The notes: generated by a model not told the origin, from the sequence alone. Positions 16,908 through 25,651 are shown, counted from the stretch's first letter. The stretch: 64,000 nucleotides of DNA from Amycolatopsis lexingtonensis (GCF_014873755.1 NZ_JADBEG010000001.1:9336501-9400500), one strand, 5' to 3'. Numbers and translations are program-made.

Positions 16908-17972
16908 GTCATCCGCATCCGGGGGTACGCCCTGCCGCACGGCGAATACGTCGACCTGTACGCCGACGGGGACCGCTGGACGACCGATCCGGTCCCGGGC
17001 GCGACGCTCGCCGGCGAGGGCTGGCTCGTGCCCGGCCTGGTCGACGCGCACACCCACCCCGGCGCGACCGAGCCGGGGCAGCCGATGGACGACGAGGTGC
17101 TGCGGGAGCAGCTGCACCAGCACGTCGACGCCGGGGTCACGCTGATCCGGTCGCCGGGGCTGCCGGGCGAGCCGCCGCCGTGGTTCGGCGAGGACCCCGA
17201 CGTGCCGCGGGCCCGGCACGCCGGCCCGTGGCTGGCGCAGCACGGCCAGTTCTTCGACGGCTGGGGCCGCCGCGCGGACCACGCCGAGCTGCCCGCGCTG
17301 GCCGCGGCGCAGGCCGCGCGGACCGGGTGGGCGAAGATCGTCGCGGACTGGCGCGTCGGCGATTCCGCGGTCCCCGCCGACGTGCTGGCGGCCGTCGTCC
17401 GTGAGGTCCACGCGGCCGGCGGGCGGGTCGCGGTGCACAGCCAGCACCCGGAAGGCGGCGCGGCGGCGGTCGCGGCGGGCGTCGACTCCCTGGAGCACGG
17501 CATGTGCCTCGACCCGGACCTGCTGGCGCGGATGGCCGCGCAGGGCACGGCGCTGACGCCGACGTTGTCGGTCATCAACGCGGGCTTGGTGCGCGCGGAA
17601 GGGTGGCCGGACGGCCCCAAGCGGAGCTGGTACCTCTCCGGCGCCCGGGTCCACGCCCCGCTGACCGCAGCCGCGGCGGAAGCCGGGGTGCGGGTGCTGG
17701 CGGGCACGGATTCCCTGCCGCACGGTGGGATCCTCGCCGAGATCCGCGCGCTGGCCGCGTCCGGCGTCCGGCCGCACGACGCGCTGGCGGCGGCGTCCTG
17801 GAGCGCGCGCGAGTGCCTCGGACTGCGGGGGCTGGAGCCCGGCGCCCCGGCCGACGCCGTGGTCTACGACGAGGATCCGCGGGAAGACCTCGGCCGGCTG
17901 GCCGCTCCGGTGGCGGTCGTGCTGCGGGGCCGGTGCGTGCGTCACAACCGGGCGCCGGAACTCGTCAGATGA
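16905..17972 (+). CDS. Amidohydrolase family protein
   Basis: The protein has about 355 residues. WLVPGLVDAHTHPG carries the HxH metal ligands of the amidohydrolase TIM barrel. VAVHSQHPEGG and VDSLEHGMCL supply the later His ligands, and VLAGTDSLPHGG the catalytic Asp. The closing AAASWSARECLGLRGLEPGAPADAV block (here shortened) is the usual small beta-domain. It should hydrolyse a C-N or C-O bond, possibly an imidazolonepropionase-like or prolidase-like reaction; the substrate cannot be told. Its stop overlaps the ATG of the sigma factor gene (ATGA, 4 nt), implying translational coupling. Confidence 0.9.
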   Translation: MVIRIRGYALPHGEYVDLYADGDRWTTDPVPGATLAGEGWLVPGLVDAHTHPGATEPGQPMDDEVLREQLHQHVDAGVTLIRSPGLPGEPPPWFGEDPDVPRARHAGPWLAQHGQFFDGWGRRADHAELPALAAAQAARTGWAKIVADWRVGDSAVPADVLAAVVREVHAAGGRVAVHSQHPEGGAAAVAAGVDSLEHGMCLDPDLLARMAAQGTALTPTLSVINAGLVRAEGWPDGPKRSWYLSGARVHAPLTAAAAEAGVRVLAGTDSLPHGGILAEIRALAASGVRPHDALAAASWSARECLGLRGLEPGAPADAVVYDEDPREDLGRLAAPVAVVLRGRCVRHNRAPELVR

Positions 17973-18835
17973 CCGTGACCACTGCGATCGAGCACGAGCG
18001 GCGGCAGCTGACCGGGCTCGCCTACCGGCTGCTGGGTTCGCTGAGCGACGCCGAAGACGTCGTCCAGGAGGCGTTCGGGCGGTGGTACGCGCTGCCCGCG
18101 CCGCAGCGCGAGGCGATCGAGTCGCCCGGCGCGTGGCTCACGACGGTCGCCGGCCGCATCTGCCTCGACCACCTCGGCTCGGCGCGGGTCCGGCGGGAGC
18201 GGTACGTCGGCGAGTGGCTGCCCGAGCCGATACCCGAAGACCCGCTCGCCGATCCCGCCGACCGCGTCGCGCTGGCCGAGTCGGTCACCATGGCGTTCCT
18301 CGTCGTGCTGGACGCGATGACCCCGGCCGAACGGGTGGCGTTCGTCCTGCACGACGTGTTCGGCTACCCGTTCGCCGAGGTCGCGGCGGTCCTCGACCGG
18401 TCGGTGGCCGCCTGCCGCCAGCTCGCCTCCGCCGCGCGGCGCCGGGTCCGGGTGGCGCGGGAACCGGCGCCGGCGCGCGCGGGTGTCGTGCGGGCGTTCA
18501 AGACGGCGTGGGAAGCCAAGGACATCGACGGCCTGATCGGCCTCCTCGATCCCGAAGCGACCTTGACGGCCGACGGCGGTGGCCTGGCCGCCGCCGTCCT
18601 GCGCCCGGTCGAAGGCCGCGAGCGGATCGCGGGTTACGCCGTGGGCCTCGCGGCCCGCGTTTCCGCGATGACGCTCGCCGAGCGCCCGGTCAACGGACGG
18701 CCCGGCCTGGTCGCGAGCCAGGACGGCGTGGTCGTGGCCGTCATCGCCTTCGACGTCGCCGGGGACTCGATCAGGCGCGTGTGGGCGGTGCGGAACCCGG
18801 AGAAGCTGCGCCGGTGGCAAGCAGCTGCTGCTTGA
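17969..18835 (+). CDS. sigJ: ECF sigma factor SigJ-like, with C-terminal SnoaL-like domain
   Basis: 288 residues. Sigma region 2 spans about 10-75 (LAYRLLGSLSDAEDVVQEAF) and region 4 about 110-165 (MTPAERVAFVLHDVFGYPF, then EVAAVLDRSVAACRQLASAA). A C-terminal NTF2/SnoaL-like domain spans about 175-285. This is the ECF41/SigJ architecture, in which the fused C-terminal domain controls activity instead of an anti-sigma factor. ECF41 genes usually neighbour a carboxymuconolactone decarboxylase or oxidoreductase; here the partner is an amidohydrolase coupled by a 4-nt overlap. The last 65 bp overlap the convergent acyl-CoA ligase gene. Confidence 0.9.
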   Translation: MTVTTAIEHERRQLTGLAYRLLGSLSDAEDVVQEAFGRWYALPAPQREAIESPGAWLTTVAGRICLDHLGSARVRRERYVGEWLPEPIPEDPLADPADRVALAESVTMAFLVVLDAMTPAERVAFVLHDVFGYPFAEVAAVLDRSVAACRQLASAARRRVRVAREPAPARAGVVRAFKTAWEAKDIDGLIGLLDPEATLTADGGGLAAAVLRPVEGRERIAGYAVGLAARVSAMTLAERPVNGRPGLVASQDGVVVAVIAFDVAGDSIRRVWAVRNPEKLRRWQAAAA

Positions 18836-20321
18836 TCTCCGCCTTCAGCACCTTGCCCACCTTGGACCGCGGCAGGTCCGGCCAGACGAGCACGTCCTTG
18901 GGCGCCTTGACGCTCCCGAGCAGTCCCTTCGCGAACGCCCGCAGCTCGTCGGCGGCGACTTCGCGTCCCGCGTGGAACTGCACCACGGCGGTGACCTGCT
19001 CGCCCCACTTCTCGTGCGGCAGCCCGACGACGGCGCAGTCGCGGACCGCGGGGTGGCTCAGCAGCGCCTGCTCGACTTCCGCGGAGTACACGTTGAACCC
19101 GCCGCTGATGATCATGTCCTTCAGGCGGTCCACGATGTAGAGGTAGTTGTCCTCGTCGAGGTAGCCGATGTCCCCGGTGTGGTGCCAGCCGCCCGCCGAC
19201 GCCTTGGCCGTGGCCTCGGGGTCCTTGTAGTACCCGGCCATCACGAGCGGTCCGCGCACGACGATCTCCCCGCGTTCGCCCGGCGGCAGGACGCGGCCGT
19301 CACCGTCCACTATGGACACCTGGGTGAGCGGGGTCGGCTTGCCCGCCGAGGCGAACCGTTCCACCGCGAGCGTTCCGTCCGGGTACAGGTGGTCCGCGGG
19401 GGCCAGCGTGGAGATCATCATCGGGGCCTCGGACTGCCCGAACAGCTGGCCCAGCACCGGCCCGATCCGCTCGATCGCCTCCCGCAGCCGCGCGGTGGAC
19501 ATCGGCGCCGCGCCGTACCAGAGGCACTGCAGCGACGAGAGGTCCGTGGTGTCCAGCGCGGCGTTGTCCAGCAGCAAGTAGATCAACGTCGGCGGCAGGA
19601 ACGCGTGCGTGATCCCGTGTTTCTCGACCAGGCCGAGGAACTCGGTCAGGTCCGGGGCCGGCATCACGACGACCTCGCCGCCGAGCGCGAGCACCGGGAA
19701 GCACAGCACGCCCGCCGCGTGCGTGAGCGGCGCCAGCGCCAGGTACCGCGGCCGCCCGGCGAAGGGGTAGCTCATCAACGTCAGTGCGGTCATCGTCTCG
19801 ATGTTGTGCCCGGTCAGCACGACGCCCTTGGGGCGGCCGGTGGTGCCCCCGGTGCCGACGACCATCACGACGTCGTCCACCGGCGGCGCTTCCCAGGGCG
19901 CGGCGTCGCCGAGCCAGTCCTCGAACGAGCCGTCGTCGAGGCAGACCACCGTCTTCAGCTTCGGCAGGTCCGGCCGCAGCTGTTCGACCAGCGGCGCGAA
20001 CGACGACTGGTAGATCAGGCACGTGCAGTCGAAGAGGTCCAGGAGGTCCCGGTTCTCCCCGGCGGCGTTGCGCGGGTTGACCGGGCACCACACCGCGCCC
20101 GCGCGCGAAACGCCGAAGACGCACGCGAACGCGGTGGGGTCGTTGGCGGAGAGGATGGCGACCTTTTCGCCCGGCCGGACGCCCGAACCGGACAGGGCCC
20201 GGGCGATCCGCCAGGACAGCTCCTGGACGGACGCGTAGCTCAGCGAGGCGCCGGCCATCGTCAGGCACGGCGCCGAGGGACCGAGGGTGGCCCCCTTGTC
20301 GAGGTAGTCGACCAGGCGCAT
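18771..20321 (-). CDS. Acyl-CoA synthetase (AMP-binding, FadD-like)
   Basis: This 516-residue adenylate-forming ligase has the P-loop VVGTGGTTGRPKGVVL, the A5 region LFGQSEAP and the A7 motif HTGDIGYLDEDNYLYIVDR. The hinge KDMIISGGFNVYSAEVE and catalytic Lys in PRSKVGKVLK are also present. It activates a carboxylic acid with ATP and joins it to CoA. Medium/long-chain or cyclic acids are likely, but the substrate is not readable. It lies 16 bp downstream of an SDR gene in one operon, and the pair faces a TetR gene. The C-terminal tail after KVLKAEIKQQLL overlaps the sigJ 3' end by 65 bp. Confidence 0.93.
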   Translation of the reverse strand: MRLVDYLDKGATLGPSAPCLTMAGASLSYASVQELSWRIARALSGSGVRPGEKVAILSANDPTAFACVFGVSRAGAVWCPVNPRNAAGENRDLLDLFDCTCLIYQSSFAPLVEQLRPDLPKLKTVVCLDDGSFEDWLGDAAPWEAPPVDDVVMVVGTGGTTGRPKGVVLTGHNIETMTALTLMSYPFAGRPRYLALAPLTHAAGVLCFPVLALGGEVVVMPAPDLTEFLGLVEKHGITHAFLPPTLIYLLLDNAALDTTDLSSLQCLWYGAAPMSTARLREAIERIGPVLGQLFGQSEAPMMISTLAPADHLYPDGTLAVERFASAGKPTPLTQVSIVDGDGRVLPPGERGEIVVRGPLVMAGYYKDPEATAKASAGGWHHTGDIGYLDEDNYLYIVDRLKDMIISGGFNVYSAEVEQALLSHPAVRDCAVVGLPHEKWGEQVTAVVQFHAGREVAADELRAFAKGLLGSVKAPKDVLVWPDLPRSKVGKVLKAEIKQQLLATGAASPGSAPPTRA

Positions 20322-20337
20322 CGCGATCAGGTCCGGG

Positions 20338-21141
20338 TCACATGCCCATGCCGCCGTCGACCGGCAGGCCGGCGCCGGTGACGAAGCGGGCGGCGTCGGA
20401 GGCCAGGAAGACGACGGCGTCGGCCATGTCGGTGACCTCGCCGAGCCGGCCGGCCGGGGTCTGCCCGACGACGGCGCCGATCGCGTCCTCGACGCTGGGG
20501 AAGAGCCCGAGCCGCACGACGTCGGTGGCGAGCTGGTTGCCCATCTCGGTCGGGACCAGGCCGGGGTAGACGCAGTTGACGCGCACGCCGTAGCCGAGCT
20601 TCCCGGCTTCCATCGCGGCCACGCGGGTCAGCCGGTCGACCGCGGACTTCGTCGCCGAGTAGCCCGCGATGCCGGGGAAGGCGATGGTCGCGGCGACCGA
20701 GGCGATGTTGACGACGGCGCCGCCGTTGCCCGCCGGGCCGCCCGGGCGCATCGCGCGGAAGGCGTGCTTGATGCCGAGCGCGGTGCCCAGGACGTTGACG
20801 TCGAGCATCCGCCGCACGTCGGCCGGGTCGAGGTCGGCGACCAGGCCGGAGATCTCCACGCCGGCGTTGTTGACCACGATGTCCAGCCCGCCGAGCTCGG
20901 CGATGGTGGCGGTGACGGCCTGCTCCCAGCCCGCGTCGTCGGTGACGTCGAGCGGGACGAACGCGGCGGTCGCGCCGGTCTGCTTGAGCGCGTCGGCGGT
21001 CGCCCGGCCCAGGTCCTCCCGGACGTCGGCGATCACCACCGCGGCGCCCGCCCTGGCCAGCGCTTCGGCCATGCCGGCCCCGAGGCCGCGTGCTCCGCCG
21101 GTGACCAGCGCTGCTCGTCCGGTCAGGTCGTACCCACCCAT
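20338..21141 (-). CDS. SDR family NAD(P)-dependent oxidoreductase
   Basis: This 267-residue protein has the cofactor motif TGGARGLG (residues 14-21), NNAG near 92, and a catalytic Ser-Tyr-Lys set (INIAS region, YSATK). An acidic residue after beta-2 (VIADVRED) suggests NAD(H) preference. PVDGGMGM closes the protein as in FabG-like members. ATG 21141 is preceded by AAGGAGGAG. It is the first gene of an operon with an acyl-CoA ligase, so it may oxidise a hydroxyacyl or ring-alcohol intermediate that is then activated to a CoA thioester. Confidence 0.92.
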   Translation of the reverse strand: MGGYDLTGRAALVTGGARGLGAGMAEALARAGAAVVIADVREDLGRATADALKQTGATAAFVPLDVTDDAGWEQAVTATIAELGGLDIVVNNAGVEISGLVADLDPADVRRMLDVNVLGTALGIKHAFRAMRPGGPAGNGGAVVNIASVAATIAFPGIAGYSATKSAVDRLTRVAAMEAGKLGYGVRVNCVYPGLVPTEMGNQLATDVVRLGLFPSVEDAIGAVVGQTPAGRLGEVTDMADAVVFLASDAARFVTGAGLPVDGGMGM

Positions 21142-21187
21142 GACATCTCCTCCTTGAGACGGCTGGGCCACAGCATCAGCCAAAGTC

Positions 21188-21239
21188 TGGACAGTCGTCA
21201 AGAGTTTCCTGGACACTCGTCAAGCAAATGTTGGTCAAG
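21188..21239. promoter_or_regulatory. Direct-repeat operator between SDR operon and tetR
   Basis: TGGACAGTCGTCAAG (21188-21202) and TGGACACTCGTCAAG (21210-21224) are direct repeats 22 bp apart, two helical turns. A third partial copy, GGTCAAG, ends at 21239. On the minus strand each repeat contains TTGACG, usable as a -35 box for the SDR operon. This is the likely binding region of the divergent TetR protein. Confidence 0.65.
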
Positions 21240-21281
21240 TGCCCGATAGACTGATCCCGCCCACTCAGGAAACGACGGACG

Positions 21282-21920
21282 GTGCAGGTGACAGAGGCGA
21301 AGGAGCGGACCCGGGACCGGATCTCGCGCCGCCAGGTCGACAAGTTCGAACAGCGGCGCGCGCAGCTGGCCGAGTCGGCGCTGCAGACGCTGGCCGAGCT
21401 CGGCTACGCGCGGACGAGCCTGCGCGAGATCGCGCAGAACTCGGACTTCTCGCACGGCGTGCTGCACTACTACTTCGCCGACAAGGTCGACCTGCTGACC
21501 CACTGCGTCCGGCAGTTCGAAGAAGTGTGCGTCACCCGGTACGACGAAATCGTCGCCCGCGCGCGCACGGCGGCGGAGCTGCAACGCGACTTCGCGAAGG
21601 CGATGGCGGCGACGCTGCGCGCGGACGCGAAGCTGCACCGGCTCTGGTACGACCTGCGCAACCAGAGCCTGTTCGAGGAGTCGTTCCGCGCCGACGTGCT
21701 GGAGATCGACCGGCGCCGCGAAGAGATGATCTGGCACGTGGTGTCGCGTTACGCGGAACTGGTGGCCGCCCCGGTGGACGTCCCGCCGTCGGTGGCGTAC
21801 GCGCTGCTGGACGGCCTGTTCCAGCAGGCACTGCTGCGCCACCTGGCGGGGGTGGAGCACGCGGCGGCGGACCTCGAGCGGGAGGTCCCGTCCGTCCTGG
21901 CCCGGGTGGTGGCTAGCTAG
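21282..21920 (+). CDS. TetR/AcrR family transcriptional regulator
   Basis: The 212-residue protein has an N-terminal TetR helix-turn-helix at about residues 25-75 (ALQTLAELGYARTSLREIAQ, then FSHGVLHYYFADKVDLL). The ligand-binding domain fills the rest (LWYDLRNQSLFEESFRADV). The start is GTG 21282, with GTG 21288 possible. It is divergent from the SDR/acyl-CoA ligase operon and probably represses it, as FadR-type TetR proteins do with acyl-CoA ligands. This is an inference from position and from the direct-repeat operator. Confidence 0.9.
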   Translation: MQVTEAKERTRDRISRRQVDKFEQRRAQLAESALQTLAELGYARTSLREIAQNSDFSHGVLHYYFADKVDLLTHCVRQFEEVCVTRYDEIVARARTAAELQRDFAKAMAATLRADAKLHRLWYDLRNQSLFEESFRADVLEIDRRREEMIWHVVSRYAELVAAPVDVPPSVAYALLDGLFQQALLRHLAGVEHAAADLEREVPSVLARVVAS

Positions 21921-21953
21921 TCCCCTCGGGGCTCGCGCCGATCGGACCGGACT

Positions 21954-22006
21954 GTCTTGAATGAGTCATTCAGGACCTCCGAAGACTTGAATGAGTCATT
22001 CAAGAC
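21954..22006. repeat. Palindromic repeat GAATGA[G/C]TCATTC, copy 1
   Basis: A 53-bp element with two 17-bp palindromes (TTGAATGAGTCATTCAG/A type) in mirror arrangement around GGACCTCCGAAGAC. It starts 33 bp after the tetR stop and ends before a small convergent ORF. Two other copies occur at 33906-33958 and 47972-48024. It may work as a transcription terminator or RNA hairpin. Confidence 0.85.
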
Positions 22007-22027
22007 GTCGGCTTGCGGGCCGCGAGA

Positions 22028-22198
22028 CTAGCCAGACCCCTCGGGGCCGCCCGGCCCGCGCGGCGCGGGCACCACGAACGCGATCACCCCGGCCACCAGC
22101 CCGACGAGCACGGAAAGGTGCGCGGCGGCCGGCACGGCGCTGATCAGGAACAGCCGCAGCGACCCCGAGATCAGCAGGCGCCACATCCTCGGGCTCAT
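22028..22198 (-). CDS. Small hydrophobic membrane protein (56 aa)
   Basis: ATG 22198 to TAG 22028. The translation begins MSPRMWRLLISGSLRLFLIS and contains two hydrophobic stretches with a C-terminal tail of Pro and Gly. It lies 52 bp downstream of the SEFIR gene on the same strand, so it could be the last gene of that operon. No good ribosome binding site precedes the ATG. Existence rests on hydrophobic character and position only. Confidence 0.45.
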   Translation of the reverse strand: MSPRMWRLLISGSLRLFLISAVPAAAHLSVLVGLVAGVIAFVVPAPRGPGGPEGSG

Positions 22199-22250
22199 GA
22201 TCAACAAGTACCCGGTGCCCGCCGCCGCGAACCCGGCGTCACCGTCACGA

Positions 22251-23252
22251 TCAGGTGTAGAGGACCGGGTCGCCCCAGCCGAGTTCGGGCAGGCCGTTGG
22301 ACAGCCCGCCGGCCATGCGCGCGCCCGCGAGCATCGGGTGGACCGTCGTGTCGGTGCGGTAGGCCACGAGCCGCAGCCGCAGCACTTCGGAGACGTCGGC
22401 GGTCAGCTGCGCCGGGGAGCCGAGCTTCACCGTGGCGCCCGGGTGGGCGACGCCGTCGAGGAAGACCTCGAAGTAGCCGGTCTGCTGGGAATCGCTCGCG
22501 TCGTCGAGGACGCCGACCGTCGTTTCGAACTTCCGGTACTTCCGCCCGAGGGTGTATTCGATGACGCCGCGGGGTTCGCTGCAGAACATCGAACAGCGGT
22601 AGGCGATGCCGTTGCCGTAGTGCGTGCCGTCGATGCCGACCGCGCCCAGCCGGACGTCCGGCCCCTTCGACACCGGCTTCAATTCGGTGGTCAGCAACAG
22701 TTTCCGGCCCCGCGCCAGCGGGACGAACGAGGTGCCGACGAACACCCCGGGCTCGCCGTCGGGCCCGGGGTGCTCGGCCTGTCCCGTGATCGCCCGCACC
22801 AGGCTCCGCACCCCCGGGTCGTCGACGTGGAACTGCTGGATCCGGTAGTGCGACGCCGAATACGGGGTCAGGAAGCCGGGGATCTCCTCGATCGCCCGGC
22901 CCGGCAGCACGACCGGCAGGATCCGCGCGGTGTACTCGTCGATGTCGCTGCTGAGCTGGTTGCGCAGGATGGCCCCCTCGAACTGGGAACCCCAGCCGAT
23001 CTGCGGCGGCTCTTCGCCGTCGAGCCGCCGCCGGTACACCGGCGAGGCGATCGCCAGGGTGAAGTCGGCCTGCTGGAGCTGGCGCGCCGCCCACTTCGCC
23101 CAGTCGATGCGGTACCCGTCGGCCCACTGGTCCAGGTGCACTTCGAGACCGACGTGCCGGTGCAGGAACTCGGCGAACCGGCGCACGAGTGTCTTGTGGT
23201 TCTCGTCGTCGTGCGAGTACGACACGAAAACCCGGGGGCGGCGCGTCACCAT
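22251..23252 (-). CDS. SEFIR (TIR-like) domain protein with C-terminal NPCBM-like domain
   Basis: 333 residues. The SEFIR domain spans about 6-150: RVFVSYSHDDENHKTLVRRF, LEVHLDQWADGYRIDWAKW, DFTLAIASPVYRRR and GSQFEGAILRNQLS. The C-terminal 135 residues resemble the NPCBM/NEW2 fold, with KYRKFETTVGVLDDASDSQ and an SEVLRLRLVAYR strand. The same kind of domain ends the Ser/Thr kinase encoded nearby. SEFIR domains form homotypic complexes, and in bacteria they are presumed to work in signalling or as NAD-cleaving effectors. ATG 23252 follows GGACGGAGAACG; GTG 23279 is an alternative. It lies 53 bp downstream of the STAND regulator, so it is likely in one operon. Confidence 0.85.
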   Translation of the reverse strand: MVTRRPRVFVSYSHDDENHKTLVRRFAEFLHRHVGLEVHLDQWADGYRIDWAKWAARQLQQADFTLAIASPVYRRRLDGEEPPQIGWGSQFEGAILRNQLSSDIDEYTARILPVVLPGRAIEEIPGFLTPYSASHYRIQQFHVDDPGVRSLVRAITGQAEHPGPDGEPGVFVGTSFVPLARGRKLLLTTELKPVSKGPDVRLGAVGIDGTHYGNGIAYRCSMFCSEPRGVIEYTLGRKYRKFETTVGVLDDASDSQQTGYFEVFLDGVAHPGATVKLGSPAQLTADVSEVLRLRLVAYRTDTTVHPMLAGARMAGGLSNGLPELGWGDPVLYT

Positions 23253-23305
23253 CGTTCTCCGTCCGCTCGGGGGCGCCACCAGAGTCGGTGTCCCGTGAGT
23301 TCCCG

Positions 23306-25474
23306 TTACGCCCGCCGGGCGCGGGCCTCGCCGACGACGACCGGGTCGAGGTCCGGGTGGATCTCGTCGGCCTGGGCCCAGAACCCGGCCGCCTCCTCGG
23401 GCTCACCACGGGCCGCCGCCACGTTGCCCAGGCCCGCGTACGCGCGCGCGGCTTCGTGGGCGCTGTCGCAGGCTTCCGCCCGCGCGGCCGCTTCGCGGTA
23501 GGCCGCGGCCGCGAGGTCGTGCTCGCCGGTGTGGAAGCGGGCCCAGCCCAGGCAGTTCAGCGCCATCGTGGCGTCGAAGTCGAGGTCGAGCGCGTCGAAC
23601 ACGGCCAGCGTGCCGGTCACGAGCTCCGCGGCTTCGGCCGCCTCGCCGAGCGCGACGAGCACCAGCGCGATGCCGCGGTTCGTGATGGCGGCGTTGCGCT
23701 CGTTGCCCGTCTGCTCGTAGAACTCCAGCGCCGCCCGGAAACCCGCCAGCGCGGCGGCGTGGTCCCCGCGGTAGTGCACGGCCCAGGCGTGGTGCGCGAG
23801 CGCGGTCGCCTCGCCGTGGCGGTCGCCGATCGCGCGGTACTCCCGCAGGGCTTCGCGGTAGCACTCCGACGCCCCGTCGAGGTCGCCGCGGTCGACCAGC
23901 GCGACGCCGAGGTTGGCCGTCGTGGTCGCCAGCGCCCACCGGTCGCCCGCCGCCTCGGCCGCCGCGCGGGCCCAGCGGTGCGTCGCGATCCACGGGTCCC
24001 ACAGCTTCGCCAGGAAGAAGTAGCCGCGCAGGAAGAACGCGAGCTGCCAGCACCGGTCGTGTTCGCCCCGCTCGCCGGCCCGGCGGCACAGCGCCACCAG
24101 GTTCGGCCACTCGGCGCGGAACCACGCGACGCCGTCGAGCGGGGCCGGCTCGGGGAGGTCGGCGGGGTAGCCGATCTCCGGGCGGTAGCGCTGCGGGGCC
24201 AGCTCCCGGTCGGCCCGCTCCGCCTCGCGGACGGCGAACGCGGCGAGCCTGCCGAACGCCCGCTCCCGCTCGCCGTCGGGCAGCGGGGTGCCGGCGGCGA
24301 ACGCGCGCAGGAGGTCGTGGAAGCCGTAGCGGTCGGTCGCGGGCTGGGTGACCAGGTACGCGTCGTGCAGCCGGTCGAGCAGCCGGTCGGTCTCCCGCGG
24401 CGGCAGGCCGGCCAGCGCGCTCGCCGCGCGCACGTCGAGGTCGCTGCCCGGGTGCAGGGCCAGCAGCCCGAACAGCCGGGCCTCGGCGGTGCTGAGCTGC
24501 CGGGCAGACAGCCGGAAGGCCGCGGACAGGCTGCGTTCGCCGTCGTCGAGCTCGCCGAGCCGGCCGGCCTCGCCCGCCAGCCGCCGGTCGAGCTCGGCCA
24601 GGTCCCACGCCGGGTGCGCGCGCAGCCGGGCCGCGGCGATCCGGATGGCCAGCGGCAGCCGGCCGCACCGGTCCGCGACGCGGGCCGCGTCCTCCTCGCC
24701 GGCCCCGGTCAGCGCGGAAACCAGTTCCGCCGCGGCGCCGGCGGGCAGGACGTCGAGCGAGACGTGCCGGGCGTCGTCGAGCGCGCTCAGCCGCGACCGG
24801 GCGGTGACGAGCACCCGGCACTTCGGCTCGGCGGGCAGCAGCGGGCGGACCTGGGCGGCGCTGCCCGCGTTGTCGAGCACGAGCAGCAGGCTCCGGCCGC
24901 GCAGCCGGGAGCGGTAGACGGCGGCGCGGTCGTCGGGGTCGGCCGGGATCCGCTCCGCGGGCACGCCGAGCACGCGCAGCAGGCGGTCGTGCACCGCGGC
25001 GGCCGGCACCGGGGCGTCGGCGTGGCCGTGGAGGTCGACGAACAGGCACCCGTCCGCGAACGCCGCTTCGAGGCGGTGGGCGCAGCGGACCGCGAGCGCC
25101 GTCTTGCCGACGCCGCCCATGCCGGACACGACGCAGACACCGGCTTCGGCCTCCAGCGCGTCGCGGACCGCCCGCAGTTCGGCGGCCCGGCCGGTGAAGT
25201 CCGCGGTCGCCGGCGGCAACCCCGACGGGCGGACGTCGGGCCGGGTGCGCCGGCGGGCCGGTTCGCGCGGCAGCAGCGCGGTGAGCACCCCCGGCGCGCC
25301 GAGTTCGGCTTCGCACAGGGCGGCCAGTGCCGCGTTGGGCGCGGTGAGCCCGGTTTCGACCTTGCTCAGGTAGCCCTTGCTGTAGTGGACGCGGTCCGCC
25401 AGTTCCGTGAGGGAGAGGCCGGCGGCGCGGCGCAGGCGGCGCAGCTCGGCGCCGAACGTCGCTCGTTCGCTCAT
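23306..25474 (-). CDS. XRE-HTH / NB-ARC ATPase / TPR regulator
   Basis: 722 residues. The XRE helix-turn-helix is at about 8-60 (LRRLRRAAGLSLTELADRVH, YSKGYLSKVETG). The NB-ARC STAND ATPase has P-loop SGMGGVGKTALAV (118-125 core) and Walker B SLLLVLDNAGS, then winged-helix-like regions. Tetratricopeptide repeats run from about 430 to 710. Such proteins are switches: a ligand or partner bound by the TPR part lets the ATPase oligomerise or changes DNA binding. ATG 25474 is preceded by a GGGTGGG sequence. Two very small ORFs lie just upstream on the same strand, and a SEFIR gene follows. Confidence 0.9.
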   Translation of the reverse strand: MSERATFGAELRRLRRAAGLSLTELADRVHYSKGYLSKVETGLTAPNAALAALCEAELGAPGVLTALLPREPARRRTRPDVRPSGLPPATADFTGRAAELRAVRDALEAEAGVCVVSGMGGVGKTALAVRCAHRLEAAFADGCLFVDLHGHADAPVPAAAVHDRLLRVLGVPAERIPADPDDRAAVYRSRLRGRSLLLVLDNAGSAAQVRPLLPAEPKCRVLVTARSRLSALDDARHVSLDVLPAGAAAELVSALTGAGEEDAARVADRCGRLPLAIRIAAARLRAHPAWDLAELDRRLAGEAGRLGELDDGERSLSAAFRLSARQLSTAEARLFGLLALHPGSDLDVRAASALAGLPPRETDRLLDRLHDAYLVTQPATDRYGFHDLLRAFAAGTPLPDGERERAFGRLAAFAVREAERADRELAPQRYRPEIGYPADLPEPAPLDGVAWFRAEWPNLVALCRRAGERGEHDRCWQLAFFLRGYFFLAKLWDPWIATHRWARAAAEAAGDRWALATTTANLGVALVDRGDLDGASECYREALREYRAIGDRHGEATALAHHAWAVHYRGDHAAALAGFRAALEFYEQTGNERNAAITNRGIALVLVALGEAAEAAELVTGTLAVFDALDLDFDATMALNCLGWARFHTGEHDLAAAAYREAAARAEACDSAHEAARAYAGLGNVAAARGEPEEAAGFWAQADEIHPDLDPVVVGEARARRA

Positions 25475-25592
25475 CAGCACCCACCCTCGTCGAAGGACAA
25501 GTATGGCCGTGGTGACGGTGCCGGGACACCGTCCGGGAAGGCCGGCCGGGGCGATCGCCCCGGCCGGCTCGTGGTCGTGTCGCATGCCGGCC

Positions 25593-25649
25593 TCAGCCGA
25601 ACACGACGGTCAGCAGGGCCAGGACGAGCCCGATGGCGTGGGTCTGCAT
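25593..25649 (-). CDS. 18-aa hydrophobic peptide ORF behind an exceptionally strong Shine-Dalgarno
   Basis: ATG 25649 to TGA 25593, translated MQTHAIGLVLALLTVVFG. GGAAAGGAGGTG (25658-25669 on the minus strand) lies 9 nt upstream and matches about 11 consecutive bases of the 16S anti-Shine-Dalgarno end. It starts 2 nt after the stop of the 53-codon ORF, so it would be coupled to it. The next gene downstream is the XRE-NB-ARC-TPR regulator. It may be a peptide signal, a leader peptide, or a small membrane peptide. Confidence 0.55.
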   Translation of the reverse strand: MQTHAIGLVLALLTVVFG

Positions 25650-25651
25650 CG

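Noticed and set aside
21954..22006. CRISPR-like interpretation of the palindromic repeats
   Set aside because: Only isolated copies, no regular spacers, no cas genes; each is a palindrome pair, not an array.
25593..25649. Classical transcription-attenuation leader reading of the 18-aa ORF
   Set aside because: It has no run of one regulatory amino acid and no clear terminator/antiterminator pair before the regulator gene; a signal or membrane peptide is the better guess.
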